64,000 nucleotides of DNA from CAVREM01 sp963728825 (GCA_963728825.1 CAVSLA010000004.1:868001-932000); one strand, 5' to 3'. Shown: positions 35,162 through 44,383, numbered from the stretch's first letter. Program-made: numbers and translations. The notes: generated from the sequence alone by a model not told the origin.

Positions 35162-36061
35162 ATGAAAAAAGCCGCATGCTTCGCGCTCGTATGTGTGACC
35201 GCGGGCGTAGCTCTCGTCAGCGCGCAGGGCCGTGGGCTGCAGCACCCGGCCGGTACGTTGACGCCGAAAGCGCTGGATGGCGGCCGTCCCTGGGGATGGG
35301 CTGTCCGCGCCTTCATGACCAACCCGAACCAGAAGCTCTACAACACCGCCAAACAGAAGCTGCTCGATGGCAAACAGGTCTTCAGCCATACGATCTCGCG
35401 ATTCGATGCCGAGGCCTATTGCCGGCAGGCGCCCCACTACGACTTCACGTGGTTCGAGATGCAGCACAGCACCATGCGCTACGACGAAGTTGAAAAGATG
35501 GTCGCGGCCTGTCCCCGTGTCGGCGCGACGCCGATTCTGAGAATTCCCGACGCCCTGGAGGCCAACGTCCAGAAGGCGATGGATATCGGCATGCTCGGCA
35601 TCATCGTGCCGACGGTCGATGATGCGCTCGAGGCGCGTGAGTCGGCGCGCTACGCGCGCTTTCCGCCAGTGGCGCGGCGCAGCTCCGGCGGCGGGCAGGC
35701 GCAGGGGATGTGGACGCCGCTGGTGCCGCCGGGCACGAACTTCCGGGACACGATCAACGACAACATGCTCATCATCGTGATGGTCGAGACATTGGAAGGC
35801 GTGGATAACACGCTCGAGATCGCGTCACAGCCCGGCGTCGACGTGGTCATTCTCGGCAACGCCGATCTGGTGTCGTTTTCCGGTTTCCAGATGAGCGACA
35901 ACCGCTATCAGGACCTGCTGACGCGCGTCCGCGACGCGACCTATCTGGCGGGGAAGTTCTGGGGCAACGCCAACTTCGGATTCGCCACCGGCAACAAGCT
36001 CAGCGCCGATTCCCGGTTTCATCAGAACGGTCCGGCGCACGATGGCTGGACCGGCAAATAG
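35162..36061 (+). CDS. HpcH/HpaI aldolase-family protein with signal peptide
   Basis: A 299-residue TIM-barrel protein of the HpcH/HpaI (2-keto-3-deoxy acid aldolase) superfamily. Hallmarks are TWFEMQHSTMRYDEVEKMV, ATPILRIPDA, GMLGIIVPTVDDALEARESARYARFPP, VMVETLEGVDNTLEIASQPGVDVVILGNADL. An N-terminal signal peptide (MKKAACFALVCVTAGVALVSA) is clear, which is unusual for an enzyme of central carbon degradation. The usual catalytic Arg (RxP) and Glu/Asp metal ligands appear to be present (LRIPD, VETLEG, GNADL). Substrate and reason for export are unknown. Followed by a REP hairpin. Confidence 0.82.
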   Translation: MKKAACFALVCVTAGVALVSAQGRGLQHPAGTLTPKALDGGRPWGWAVRAFMTNPNQKLYNTAKQKLLDGKQVFSHTISRFDAEAYCRQAPHYDFTWFEMQHSTMRYDEVEKMVAACPRVGATPILRIPDALEANVQKAMDIGMLGIIVPTVDDALEARESARYARFPPVARRSSGGGQAQGMWTPLVPPGTNFRDTINDNMLIIVMVETLEGVDNTLEIASQPGVDVVILGNADLVSFSGFQMSDNRYQDLLTRVRDATYLAGKFWGNANFGFATGNKLSADSRFHQNGPAHDGWTGK

Positions 36062-36072
36062 CGCCCATGTAG

Positions 36073-36093
36073 GGCGGGTCCTTTGGACCCGCC
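36073..36093. repeat. REP-like hairpin, GGCGGGTCC type
   Basis: Perfect 9-bp stem GGCGGGTCC / GGACCCGCC with a TTT loop, preceded by GTAG; starts 12 nt after the aldolase stop. Confidence 0.8.
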
Positions 36094-36205
36094 GGTCTGC
36101 GATTGTCAAATCTGTGATTTGACGCACAAGTCCGACCGCGCGGGTGGGCGGGACTGCCTGGATCTGCGTTGACAGTAGAGGTCCGGAGCTTGCACGCCCA
36201 CCGGC

Positions 36206-36760
36206 ATGGATTACGAGTCGCCGGTCGACTGTTACGACGTCCTGCAGGTCAGTCCGACCGCCGAGCCCGACACCATTCACCGGGTCTACCGGCTCCTCGC
36301 GCAGCGCTTTCACCCCGACAACAAGGAAACCGGCAACCCGTCGCGGTTCCGCGAGGTTGCCGAGGCCTACGCGGTGCTCGCCGATCCTGAAAAACGCGCC
36401 CGCTACGACGTCGTCCACGAGCGCCAGCAGAAAGAGCGATGGCGGCTGGTCGAGACCGGTTCGCAGGCCGACCACGACTTCGAGCTGGAACAGCGGGTGA
36501 GGCTGACGGTGCTCGAGGTGCTCTACACCAAGCGGCGGACCGATCCTCACGCCGACGGGTTCTCGCTCCTCGATCTCGAAAAGTTCACCGGCCGCGCCCG
36601 TGAACAGCTCGAGTTCACGATGTGGTATCTCTCCAATCGGAAATACGTCCAGCGGTCGGACAATTCACTGTTCATCATCACCGCGGACGGCGTCGACCAT
36701 CTCGAGAAGAACTACGAGGCAGCGCCGCAGACGAAACGCCTCCGCGCCGTCAACGCCTGA
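36206..36760 (+). CDS. J-domain (DnaJ-like) protein
   Basis: A cytoplasmic co-chaperone of 184 residues. Residues 7-68 are a J-domain (DCYDVLQVSPTAEPDTIHRVYRLLAQRFHPDNKE) with the HPD motif needed to stimulate DnaK. Residues about 100-170 look like a winged-helix fold (RLTVLEVLYTKRR, LEFTMWYLSNRKYVQRSDNSLFIITADGVDHLE), i.e. not a Gly/Phe or zinc-finger DnaJ. It may be a specialised adaptor, possibly nucleic-acid binding. No neighbouring hsp70 gene. Confidence 0.88.
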   Translation: MDYESPVDCYDVLQVSPTAEPDTIHRVYRLLAQRFHPDNKETGNPSRFREVAEAYAVLADPEKRARYDVVHERQQKERWRLVETGSQADHDFELEQRVRLTVLEVLYTKRRTDPHADGFSLLDLEKFTGRAREQLEFTMWYLSNRKYVQRSDNSLFIITADGVDHLEKNYEAAPQTKRLRAVNA

Positions 36761-36777
36761 CCGGAGTTCCATCCGAG

Positions 36778-36797
36778 CCGGGTCTGAAAAGACCCGG
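36778..36797. repeat. REP-like hairpin, CCGGGTCT type, convergent gap
   Basis: CCGGGTCT-GAAA-AGACCCGG followed by CCTACGTCC, identical in stem and loop to the copy at 504-523. It lies between the DnaJ and propeller genes, which converge. Confidence 0.8.
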
Positions 36798-36798
36798 C

Positions 36799-38202
36799 CT
36801 ACGTCCCTAGATCGTAGTAAAGGGGTGATGTCGAGCCTTCGCTCGCCGAGATCACTCGTTCGCCCTCGAGTTCGCCGTGAGCGTCATGGCGCTCCACCAC
36901 CAGCGTGAAGGCGGCGCCCGGTAGTCGAGCCGCGCCGGGCAGGACCCGCCCGTCGCGAATGCCCCACTGTGCGATGCGGATCTCCTTCGACGGGTAGGCG
37001 CCGGAGACGAGGTCCATGATTTCGTACTCGTTGACGATGAGCGCATTGCGGTAGGGAAGAATCGACGCGGGATCGGGAATCGACGCTCCGCGCAGGAACC
37101 GCGCGTTGACGACGATGCGGCCGGCAGCGGCATCCGCCGGCGGACGCTCCCGCGAGGTGCGGACGTGCGCCGGCCCGATCGGCCCTGCCGGCAGCCTGGG
37201 ATGCGGGCTCCGCGCGACGTCGATCCAGGCGTCCGGCAGCGAATCGCCGCCGCCGTTGTTGGTGACGCGTGCCCACCCGTCTATCCGCGCGAAGTCCTCG
37301 CTGAAGCGGCCGATCCAGATCTCGACCTGCGGGCCGCCGGCCCGCGCCTGGTTCGGACCGCCGAGATTGTAGGGGCCTGACAAGGTGAGGAACCGCGGGT
37401 GGTTGGTCCAGCGCGGATGATTGGCTTCGGCGCCGTCGAAGCCGGGCGCGTTGTTCACGTTGACGATCCAGCGACCTCCTCCTCCTTCCACATCCACCAT
37501 CGTGAGATTCCGGTGGGCGCCGTCGAAGTACCAGTAGAGGACGCCGCGCGCGGTGGTGAGCGCCGGCCAGCAGCCCTGCCCGAGCTTCTGCAAGGTCTTG
37601 CCCTGGAGGTCGGCCACCGCCGCCTCGGGCCACGGATACATCCCCGCCGCGAACCGGCCGTCGGCCGACACCTGAAAGTTGTCGATGCTCACCGGCGCGC
37701 TGTTCCACGCCACCTCGCGTGCCGCCGGCGTGTCGATCGGGAAGCGCCAGATCGTGCCGAACTCCCAGTTGGTGATGTCCGTTCCGGCAAAGACCCACTC
37801 CCGGCCGTCATCCGGACTCTTCCAGACGCCCAGCGCGAATCCATCGCCGAGTTTTCTTCGATCCGAGCCGTCCCAGTTGACGACGAACACTTCGGCGGGC
37901 CCGGGTTTGGGTCGGGTGGAATAGATGATGCGATTGCCGTCGGGAGTGATCAGCGGCTTCACGTAAGTGCCGCGCTCCCCCAGAATCACCCGCTCGCCCC
38001 GGCCGTCGTCGCTGTCGAATCCCATGAGGATCAGGCCGTCGCCGACCGCTTCGGGATCCTTGCCGTCCTGCTGCACCCAGACGACACGGGTATGTGCGCC
38101 GGTGAGCGTCCGGACTTCGCCGGGTGGCGCGCCAGATTCGCGTGCAGTCGAGCAGGCGGTCATGCATGCGAGCACGACGAGACCGAACACTCTTTTGAAC
38201 AT
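36799..38202 (-). CDS. TolB/PD40-like beta-propeller lipoprotein
   Basis: A 467-residue lipoprotein (MFKRVFGLVVLACMTAC lipobox). PD40/TolB-type blades are visible: VKPLITPDGNRIIYSTRP, AEVFVVNWDGSDRRKLGDG, DNFQVSADGRFAAGMYPWPEAAVADL, VLYWYFDGAHRNLTMVDVEGG, EANHPRWTNHPRFLTLSGPYN. The last 120 residues form another beta-rich domain. It probably binds a partner at the outer membrane or periplasm; no catalytic motif is seen. Divergent from pepE with 28 nt between starts. Confidence 0.78.
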   Translation of the reverse strand: MFKRVFGLVVLACMTACSTARESGAPPGEVRTLTGAHTRVVWVQQDGKDPEAVGDGLILMGFDSDDGRGERVILGERGTYVKPLITPDGNRIIYSTRPKPGPAEVFVVNWDGSDRRKLGDGFALGVWKSPDDGREWVFAGTDITNWEFGTIWRFPIDTPAAREVAWNSAPVSIDNFQVSADGRFAAGMYPWPEAAVADLQGKTLQKLGQGCWPALTTARGVLYWYFDGAHRNLTMVDVEGGGGRWIVNVNNAPGFDGAEANHPRWTNHPRFLTLSGPYNLGGPNQARAGGPQVEIWIGRFSEDFARIDGWARVTNNGGGDSLPDAWIDVARSPHPRLPAGPIGPAHVRTSRERPPADAAAGRIVVNARFLRGASIPDPASILPYRNALIVNEYEIMDLVSGAYPSKEIRIAQWGIRDGRVLPGAARLPGAAFTLVVERHDAHGELEGERVISASEGSTSPLYYDLGT

Positions 38203-38230
38203 CGGACGTTTTCATGGTACCACTGCGCTC

Positions 38231-38923
38231 ATGCGTCTGCTGCTCATCAGCACTTCCACTCTGCACGGCAGCGGGTATCTGGATCACTGTTCCGCGGCGA
38301 TCGAAACGGTCTTGCGCCCGGCGGCGGGGCGGATCCTGTTTGTTCCCTATGCCCTGTTCGACCGGGATGGCTATGCAGCCAAGGCCCGCGCGCGTTTCGA
38401 GCAGATGGGATTTGCGCTCGATTCGATTCACGATGCCGTCACGCCGGCTGCGGCGGTCGAGCAGGCCGAGGCGATCTTCGTGGGAGGGGGCAATACCTTC
38501 CGGCTGCTGGATGCGCTCTGGCGCAATCAGCTGATCGAACCGATCCGCAGGCGCGTGCGAGACGGCATGCCCTACATCGGCTCGAGCGCCGGATCGAACG
38601 TCGCGTGCGTGACGATCAAAACGACCAACGACATGCCGATCGTCCAGCCGCCGACCTTCGACGCCCTCAATCTGGTCGCCTTCAACATCAACCCGCATTA
38701 CCTCGATCCGGTTCCCGGATCGACGCACATGGGCGAGACGCGGGAAGAGCGTATCGCGCAGTTTCACGAGGAGAACGCGCCGCCGGTCGTGGGGTTACGC
38801 GAGGGAGCGTGGCTGCTGGTCGAAGATCAAACCGTTACACTCCAAGGACAAGCGAGCGCTCGACTGTTTCGCCGAGGGCAGGCGCCCGTGGAGTGGCCGA
38901 CGGGCTCTCGTCTGCCTTTGTGA
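38231..38923 (+). CDS. pepE: Peptidase E (S51 family)
   Basis: A cytoplasmic dipeptidase of 230 residues specific, in the family, for N-terminal Asp. The nucleophile block is PYIGSSAGSNVAC (Ser in GSSAGSN); EAIFVGGGNTFRLL precedes it, and FNINPHYLDP carries the histidine. The ATG at 38231 is preferred to much longer upstream frames that run antisense to the lipoprotein gene. The 3' end overlaps the convergent HD-GYP gene by 89 nt. Confidence 0.88.
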   Translation: MRLLLISTSTLHGSGYLDHCSAAIETVLRPAAGRILFVPYALFDRDGYAAKARARFEQMGFALDSIHDAVTPAAAVEQAEAIFVGGGNTFRLLDALWRNQLIEPIRRRVRDGMPYIGSSAGSNVACVTIKTTNDMPIVQPPTFDALNLVAFNINPHYLDPVPGSTHMGETREERIAQFHEENAPPVVGLREGAWLLVEDQTVTLQGQASARLFRRGQAPVEWPTGSRLPL

Positions 38924-39887
38924 CCTCGGCATCACTGACCACCCGCACGAACTCCTCGATGAGGGCGAGATCGCGTGTGCCGGCGCGCCCCTCATCGAAC
39001 AGCATCTGCAGCGCGACCGAGGGCGCAAGGGCCCGTCGATACGCTCGATCGGTTGTGAGCGCATCGTAGACGTCGGCCACGCCGACGATCTGCGCGAGCA
39101 GCGGCACCGCCGCGCCGCGCAGGCCGTCTGGGTAGCCTCGGCCGTCGAGCAGTTCGTGATGTGATCGGATGATCGAGCGCACACGATCGAGCGTCCGCAG
39201 CGGCGCGCAGATCCGGTCGCCGACCACCGGGTGCGATTTGACGAGCTCGTATTCGGCGGCCGTCAACGCCGCGGGCTTGAACAACACCGCGTCGGGAATG
39301 GCGATTTTCCCCAGGTCGTGCACGTAGCCGCCCTGCTCGAGCGCCCGGATGTCGTAGCGGTCGACGCCGACTCGTGTTCCGAGCGCGCACGCATAAGCGG
39401 CGAGTCGCTGACAGTGGCCGTTGGTGTAATGATCCCGCGCCTCGATGGTCGCGCCGAGCGCGACGATGCTGGCGGCGGCGTTGTCCAGTTCGTCGATGTA
39501 TTGCTTGACCCTGATGGCGGAGCCGACCCTGGCGCGCAGCTCCGGCAGCGCGAGCGGCTTCATCAGGAAGTCGTCGGCTCCGGCTTCGAGCGCCTGGAGG
39601 TGGGACTGCCGGTTCGCGTCACCGGTCATGATGAGCACCGGGATCAGACAGGTCCCGGACGCTGCCTTGAGCTGCCGGCAGACGGTCAGGCCGTCGACGT
39701 CCGGCATGTTGAGATCGGTCAGCACCACGTCGGCGCCGCCACTGGCGCAGATGTCGAACGCTTGACGGCCGTCGGTCACCGAGATGCATCGATAGCCTTC
39801 TGCGGTCAGCACGCGATCGAGCAGGGCGATCTGCTGGACCGAATCGTCGACGATCAGGACGCGTGGCGCATCGGCCCGGCGAATCAT
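38835..39887 (-). CDS. Response regulator with HD-GYP phosphodiesterase domain
   Basis: A 350-residue two-domain signalling protein. Residues 8-125 are a receiver (VLIVDDS, VVLTDLNMPD with the phosphoacceptor Asp, LMKP). Residues about 150-310 are an HD-GYP domain (YVHDLGKIAIPD, then SHHELLDGRGYPDGLRG), predicted to degrade c-di-GMP. Its ATG overlaps the stop of the diguanylate cyclase gene (ATGA), so synthesis and breakdown enzymes are made together. Confidence 0.93.
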   Translation of the reverse strand: MIRRADAPRVLIVDDSVQQIALLDRVLTAEGYRCISVTDGRQAFDICASGGADVVLTDLNMPDVDGLTVCRQLKAASGTCLIPVLIMTGDANRQSHLQALEAGADDFLMKPLALPELRARVGSAIRVKQYIDELDNAAASIVALGATIEARDHYTNGHCQRLAAYACALGTRVGVDRYDIRALEQGGYVHDLGKIAIPDAVLFKPAALTAAEYELVKSHPVVGDRICAPLRTLDRVRSIIRSHHELLDGRGYPDGLRGAAVPLLAQIVGVADVYDALTTDRAYRRALAPSVALQMLFDEGRAGTRDLALIEEFVRVVSDAEVTKADESPSATPRAPALGETVERSLVLGV

Positions 39888-41155
39888 GCGGTCCCCGTGC
39901 TGAGCAGGGGGCGGTGGCTGATGAGCCCGACGCTGCTCGGCTCGACGTCGCCATCGATACCGGCAGCTCGAAGCGATGGCGCGACGACCGCCCGATTCCG
40001 GCCGCCGCGCTTGGCCTGGTAGAGCGCGGCGTCGGCGCGCGCGATCAGGGTCTGCGGATCGGTTTCGCCCGGCATCGCCGTCGCAACGCCGATGCTGAGC
40101 GTGACAGCCGGCGCAGGACCCTGGACCGGAATGCGCAACCCGGTCAGCGAATGGCGCAGACCGTCGGCGACCTGCAATGCGCCGAGCGACGGGGTCTCCG
40201 GCAGAATCAGCAGGAACTCGTCGCCGCCGTAACGGCAGCGCACGTCGGTCCGTCGCAGCATGCTTTCGAGCTGGGCGCCAATCGCCTGCAGCAGCTGGTC
40301 GCCGGCCAGGTGGCCGAAACGGTCGTTGATTCCCTTGAAGTGATCGACATCGAACATCAGCACCGACAACGGCGCTCCGCTCCGCCGCGCGCGGCGCAGC
40401 TCGGCGTCGAGCGTGTCAATCGCGTGGCAACGGTTGAAGCAGCCGGTCAGGCCGTCCCGCACGCTCTGCTCGCGCGTGTCGACGAACAGCTGCATGTTCT
40501 TGAACGCGATCGCGATCATCGCGGCAGCGGCGGCGATGGTGGTGTGCTGATCTTCGGGCAGCGACGGCTCACGGCGCACGCCAAGCACGCCGACCACGGC
40601 GCCGCCGACCAGCATCGGAAAGCACACCTCGATGCGCCCGCTCGCCTCACCCGCCTCCCCGACCGCGCCGCTGTGAATGAGCGCGGCGGACGCGAGCTGT
40701 TCCAGCGCTTCCGGCGCACGCGGATCGTTGGCGGCGTCGTGCACCGCCACGTCCCAGACCTCGTTGTGACGGATCAGCACCCAGAACTGACGATCGCCGA
40801 CGACCAGCGGCAGGTGTCTCCACAGCGCCTGCTGCAGCGAGGTCCGATCGAGAGCGTTGCCGAGCGACTGGCTCAGCGCAATCAGCTGCTGCAGCGTTTT
40901 CGACTGTCGCCGGGCGTGCGCGGCATCGGCGGCCGCCGCCATCGCTTCGCCGCGCACCTGCAGCCGCTTGCGGTACTGGTGAAACGAGAACGCCACGACC
41001 AGCAGCAGCAGCGCCGGCAGAAAGTCGAGACGGAAGCGCGCCTCGATGGCCTGGACCGCGTCGAGCACGTCCCGCAGCGGCTGCTGGAACAGGATGACCG
41101 ACGCGGCAATCAGCGCCACGCTGAGAGACGCGTCGTTCTTCGAGATCAGTCGCAC
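39884..41155 (-). CDS. Membrane diguanylate cyclase, GAF plus GGDEF
   Basis: A 423-residue protein: two N-terminal hydrophobic segments (about 11-25 and 43-60), a coiled linker, a GAF-like sensor (about 105-225), and a GGDEF domain (about 235-395). The active site is YGGDEF; the allosteric inhibition site RxxD is present five residues upstream (RRTD), so product feedback is expected. It probably makes c-di-GMP in response to a small ligand or redox state. Coupled to the HD-GYP gene by a 4-nt overlap. Confidence 0.92.
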   Translation of the reverse strand: MRLISKNDASLSVALIAASVILFQQPLRDVLDAVQAIEARFRLDFLPALLLLVVAFSFHQYRKRLQVRGEAMAAAADAAHARRQSKTLQQLIALSQSLGNALDRTSLQQALWRHLPLVVGDRQFWVLIRHNEVWDVAVHDAANDPRAPEALEQLASAALIHSGAVGEAGEASGRIEVCFPMLVGGAVVGVLGVRREPSLPEDQHTTIAAAAAMIAIAFKNMQLFVDTREQSVRDGLTGCFNRCHAIDTLDAELRRARRSGAPLSVLMFDVDHFKGINDRFGHLAGDQLLQAIGAQLESMLRRTDVRCRYGGDEFLLILPETPSLGALQVADGLRHSLTGLRIPVQGPAPAVTLSIGVATAMPGETDPQTLIARADAALYQAKRGGRNRAVVAPSLRAAGIDGDVEPSSVGLISHRPLLSTGTA

Positions 41156-41298
41156 ACCGGGTTGCTCTCCAAGAGGCGTACCTGTGGCGGGTGGCGGTCA
41201 GGCTGCGCAATTGCGAGCGTATTGCCGTATCGGGCCCGAGGGGCAGGTGTGCGGCCGGGCGAAAGCGCACGGCCGCACCCACCGTCTGGGCCGCCGAA

Positions 41299-43164
41299 TT
41301 ACGGAAGTGTATAGGTGATCAAGGTGTCGGTCGCGACGATCGCCACATGCTGTTTGCCGTCGCGCGACGCGTAGGTGATCGGATTCGCGTTGCCGCGCCG
41401 CTCGAGCCGCGTCACCCAGAGCTCTTTTCCAGTGGCCGGGTCGAGTGCGCGAAAACGATTGTCGTCGGTCGAAGCCACGAACAGCACGCCGCCGGCCGTC
41501 ACGATCGGTCCTGCCAGCGCGGGACGACCGGTATTCTGGCGATCGGCCGGCAGCTGCTCGGTAATCCCGAGCGGAACCTGCCAGGCGACGTCACCGGTGG
41601 CGGTGTTCACCGCCGTCAGGCGCCCCCATGGTGGTTTCTGACAGGGCCAGTTGACCTCCGCCCCTGGAATCCTGGCGTCGAAGGTGCTTCGGCCCGGCGT
41701 GACTTTTTCGTACGGTACGGCGCCGCCTTCGCGTCCGGCCTGCATCCCGCCAAGCGCGCCGACGTCCTGGGTGACCGCAAACATGAATCCGGTCTGCGGG
41801 TCCGAAGCGGTCCCGCCCCAGTTGGCACCCCCGAGTCCGCCAGGGAAGACGACTGTCCACGGTGCGGTGGCATCGGCGCCGCGCAGCCCCCACGGCGTGA
41901 AGGGACCCGCATTGCGCACACCGCCGATCTTCTTCAGCAGATCAGCGCAGGCGCTGGCGTGTTCCGCTGACGTGTCCGCAGCGGTCACCAGGTCCTCGGG
42001 TCGATAGGTGACTCGCGCAATCGCCGGCGGCTTCGCCGGAATGGGTTGCGTGGCGAAGGCCCGCTCACCCGGGACATCACTCGCCGCGACCGGCCGTTCT
42101 TCGACGCCGTACAGCGGGGCGCCGGTCTCGCGATTGAGCAGATAGAGATACCCCGATTTGGTCGTGACACCCAGCGCCGGAATCGTCCGCCCATCGCGCA
42201 CGATATCGAACAGTCCGGGGGGCGCCGGCGGATCGGCGTCCCAGAGATCGTGATGAATCGTCTGGAAATGCCACTTGTACTTGCCGCTCCGCAGATCGAC
42301 CGCGACGACGGAGTTGCCGAACAGGTTCGCACCGGCGCGATCGCCGCCGTAGGCGCCCGGGATGGGCGACGCCAGTGGAATGAAGAGCGTGCTGCGCGCC
42401 GCATCGACCGTGAAGTAGAACGGCCAGGCGTTGACGCCGAGCCGACCCTTCCAGCTGTCTCCCGCCCAGGTGTCATGACCGACGTGTCCCGGTTGCGGGA
42501 CCGAGCTGAACTCCCACAGTTTTGCGCCGGTTCGCGCATCGAAGGCGCGCGCATTGCCGATGCCGCCGGGTGCTTTCGGCGGGGTGTTGGCGCCGACCAC
42601 GATCACGTTGTCATGAACGAGCGGCACCGAGTTGTACGGCACGCCCAGATCGACCTCGCCCTTGATTCCGAACGTGGCGACCGGCTGGCCGCCTTTCGCA
42701 TCGAGCGCGATCAAGCGGCTGCCCGCTGTGACAACGATTCGCGGACCGGACTGGCCATCGCCCGGCCAGTAGGCGACGCCGCGGCGCGACGGCGCGCCGC
42801 CGGTGACGACCTGCCGCCAGACCTCGGTGCCGGACGCGGCGTCCAGGGCCACGACGCGGTCGGCGGCAGGCAGGTACATCACGCCGGCGATCACGATCGG
42901 CGTGGCCTGTGAGTTGACGTTGGTCGAGCCCTGCGCCTGCAGCGAATAGACCCAGGCGCGGGTCAGGGTCGACACGTTCGCCCGGTTGATGGTCGCCAGC
43001 GGTGAGTAGCCCGTGCCCGACGTGTCACGGCGGTACATCGGCCAGTCTCCCGCAGCGGGTGCCGCCGGTGCGGCCCCGCGCTGCGCGCTCGGCCCGTGCA
43101 CCAGGCCGCCGAAGAGGAGCAGCAGCAGGACGAGGCGTACCGTGTTCGAATGCGACCTTCTCAT
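41299..43164 (-). CDS. PQQ-dependent dehydrogenase, exported quinoprotein
   Basis: A 621-residue eight-bladed quinoprotein related to the soluble domain of membrane glucose dehydrogenase, with a signal peptide (to about PSAQR). GGAGG is 5 nt before the ATG at 43164, and a TATTCT box lies upstream. Propeller tryptophan motifs include GTGYSPLATINRANVS, TPIVIAGVMYLP, VVALDAASGTEVWRQ, GDPPAPPG-type DLWDADPPAPPGLFD, GYLYLLNRETG and LRALDPATGKELW-like RFRALDPATGKELW. No cytochrome domain. It is divergent from two DUF6644-like membrane proteins, which could be its electron or anchoring partners; that is inference. Confidence 0.88.
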   Translation of the reverse strand: MRRSHSNTVRLVLLLLLFGGLVHGPSAQRGAAPAAPAAGDWPMYRRDTSGTGYSPLATINRANVSTLTRAWVYSLQAQGSTNVNSQATPIVIAGVMYLPAADRVVALDAASGTEVWRQVVTGGAPSRRGVAYWPGDGQSGPRIVVTAGSRLIALDAKGGQPVATFGIKGEVDLGVPYNSVPLVHDNVIVVGANTPPKAPGGIGNARAFDARTGAKLWEFSSVPQPGHVGHDTWAGDSWKGRLGVNAWPFYFTVDAARSTLFIPLASPIPGAYGGDRAGANLFGNSVVAVDLRSGKYKWHFQTIHHDLWDADPPAPPGLFDIVRDGRTIPALGVTTKSGYLYLLNRETGAPLYGVEERPVAASDVPGERAFATQPIPAKPPAIARVTYRPEDLVTAADTSAEHASACADLLKKIGGVRNAGPFTPWGLRGADATAPWTVVFPGGLGGANWGGTASDPQTGFMFAVTQDVGALGGMQAGREGGAVPYEKVTPGRSTFDARIPGAEVNWPCQKPPWGRLTAVNTATGDVAWQVPLGITEQLPADRQNTGRPALAGPIVTAGGVLFVASTDDNRFRALDPATGKELWVTRLERRGNANPITYASRDGKQHVAIVATDTLITYTLP

Positions 43165-43299
43165 TGGACCTCCTGGCAGCGGCCGACAGAATACCCTACA
43201 CTTGGGCCCTCCAGAGTCAGCCACCGGAGTTTCACGAGAAAGACATGGTCGGGGACGGTGGTCGACGGCCACGGGAGGACAGAACTGAACGAGTTGACA

Positions 43300-43782
43300 A
43301 TGGAGCTGGCGCGCGCCCTCGATGGGACGCGCGCCCATTCGCTGGCGCTGTATCTCCTCTCCAACGTGCCCGGGTTTCCACCCATCGTGCAGACGATCCA
43401 TCTGCTCAGCATCTCGGCCATCATGGGTTCGGCGGTCGTCATCGATCTGAAGCTGCTCGGCCTCGCGCTGCCAGGGCAGGAGCGGGATGAGCTCATTCGC
43501 CGCTTGATGCCCTGGACCTGGGCCGCGCTGCCGCTGCTCGCCCTCTCCGGTCTGGTCTTCATCGTCGCGCAGCCGTACCGCTACTTCGACAATCCGATGT
43601 TCCGGCTCAAGTTCTCTCTGCTGATGCCGGCCATCGTGCTGGCGATCGTCTTTCACACGCGACGCCTGCCGGAGGGGATCATCACCCGGCTGCTTGCCGC
43701 CGTGTCGCTATCGCTGTGGATGGGCGTGGTGATGGCCGGCCGCTGGATCGCGTACGTGGACTATCTGTGGCCGGTGGAATGA
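43300..43782 (+). CDS. DUF6644-like four-helix membrane protein, copy 1
   Basis: About 160 residues with four hydrophobic helices (about 25-50, 68-90, 100-120, 130-150). QTIHLLSISAIMGSAVVIDLKLLGLAL, PWTWAALPLLALSGLVFIVAQPYRY and a C-terminal GVVMAGRWIAY are shared with the next gene. The conserved His and the GRWI end suggest a haem or quinone site, but no family function is known to me. Start is uncertain: ATG 43300, with TTG 43294 an alternative. 3 nt before the next gene. Confidence 0.72.
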   Translation: MELARALDGTRAHSLALYLLSNVPGFPPIVQTIHLLSISAIMGSAVVIDLKLLGLALPGQERDELIRRLMPWTWAALPLLALSGLVFIVAQPYRYFDNPMFRLKFSLLMPAIVLAIVFHTRRLPEGIITRLLAAVSLSLWMGVVMAGRWIAYVDYLWPVE

Positions 43783-43785
43783 TTC

Positions 43786-44274
43786 GTGAGCCTCGCTGAC
43801 CTCTGGGCCTGGATCGAAGCGCTGCCGCTATCGGCGCACATCGGGGCGACCGCGTGGTTTCCGCTGCTCGAATCGATCCACGTCTTGTCATCAACCTTCA
43901 TCGTCGGATCGATCCTGATGGTCGACCTCCGGCTGCTGGGGCTGGCCGCGGTGCGTCATCCGGTCAGCCGCATCGTTCGCGAGGTCATTCCCTGGACCTA
44001 CGGTGCCAGCGCGGTGTCGGTCGTCACGGGCGTCGGGATGTTTGCGACCCGTGCCGCTCACTACGCGGGCAATGCGGCGTTCCAGGTGAAGATGGCGCTG
44101 CTCGTCCTGGCGGCGATCAACATGGCGGTCTTTCACCTGGTGTCTTCGCGCGGGATGGCGAGATGGGACAGCACAGCCTCTCCGTCAGGCGCCGCGCGAC
44201 TCGCCGGCGCCTGCTCGCTGCTGCTGTGGATCGGCGTGATGCTATCCGGCCGCTGGATCGGCCACTTGTCCTAA
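43786..44274 (+). CDS. DUF6644-like four-helix membrane protein, copy 2
   Basis: A 162-residue paralogue of the upstream gene, starting at GTG 43786 just 3 nt after its stop. It repeats the pattern ESIHVLSSTFIVGSILMVDLRLLGLAA, IPWTYGASAVSVVTGVGMFATRAAHY, and LLLWIGVMLSGRWIGHL. Presumably the two form a heterodimer or heterotetramer. A CAGGGCT array starts 7 nt after the stop. Confidence 0.75.
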   Translation: MSLADLWAWIEALPLSAHIGATAWFPLLESIHVLSSTFIVGSILMVDLRLLGLAAVRHPVSRIVREVIPWTYGASAVSVVTGVGMFATRAAHYAGNAAFQVKMALLVLAAINMAVFHLVSSRGMARWDSTASPSGAARLAGACSLLLWIGVMLSGRWIGHLS

Positions 44275-44281
44275 CGGGAGT

Positions 44282-44337
44282 CAGGGCTCAGGGCTCAGGG
44301 CTCAGGGCTCAGGGCTCAGGGCTGAGGGCTCAGGGCC
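44282..44337 (+). repeat. Heptamer tandem array, CAGGGCT
   Basis: Eight 7-nt units, six of them exact CAGGGCT, one GAGGGCT and one CAGGGCC. It begins 7 nt after the stop of the second DUF6644-like gene, in the sense orientation. Confidence 0.92.
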
Positions 44338-44383
44338 GATTCGAACTGCAAGGTGTCATCATCTTGTCGACCGTAGTAACGCT

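Noticed and set aside
39863..41314. Plus-strand 483-codon frame opposite the GGDEF gene
   Set aside because: Shadow; Gln/Arg/His-rich and without domains.
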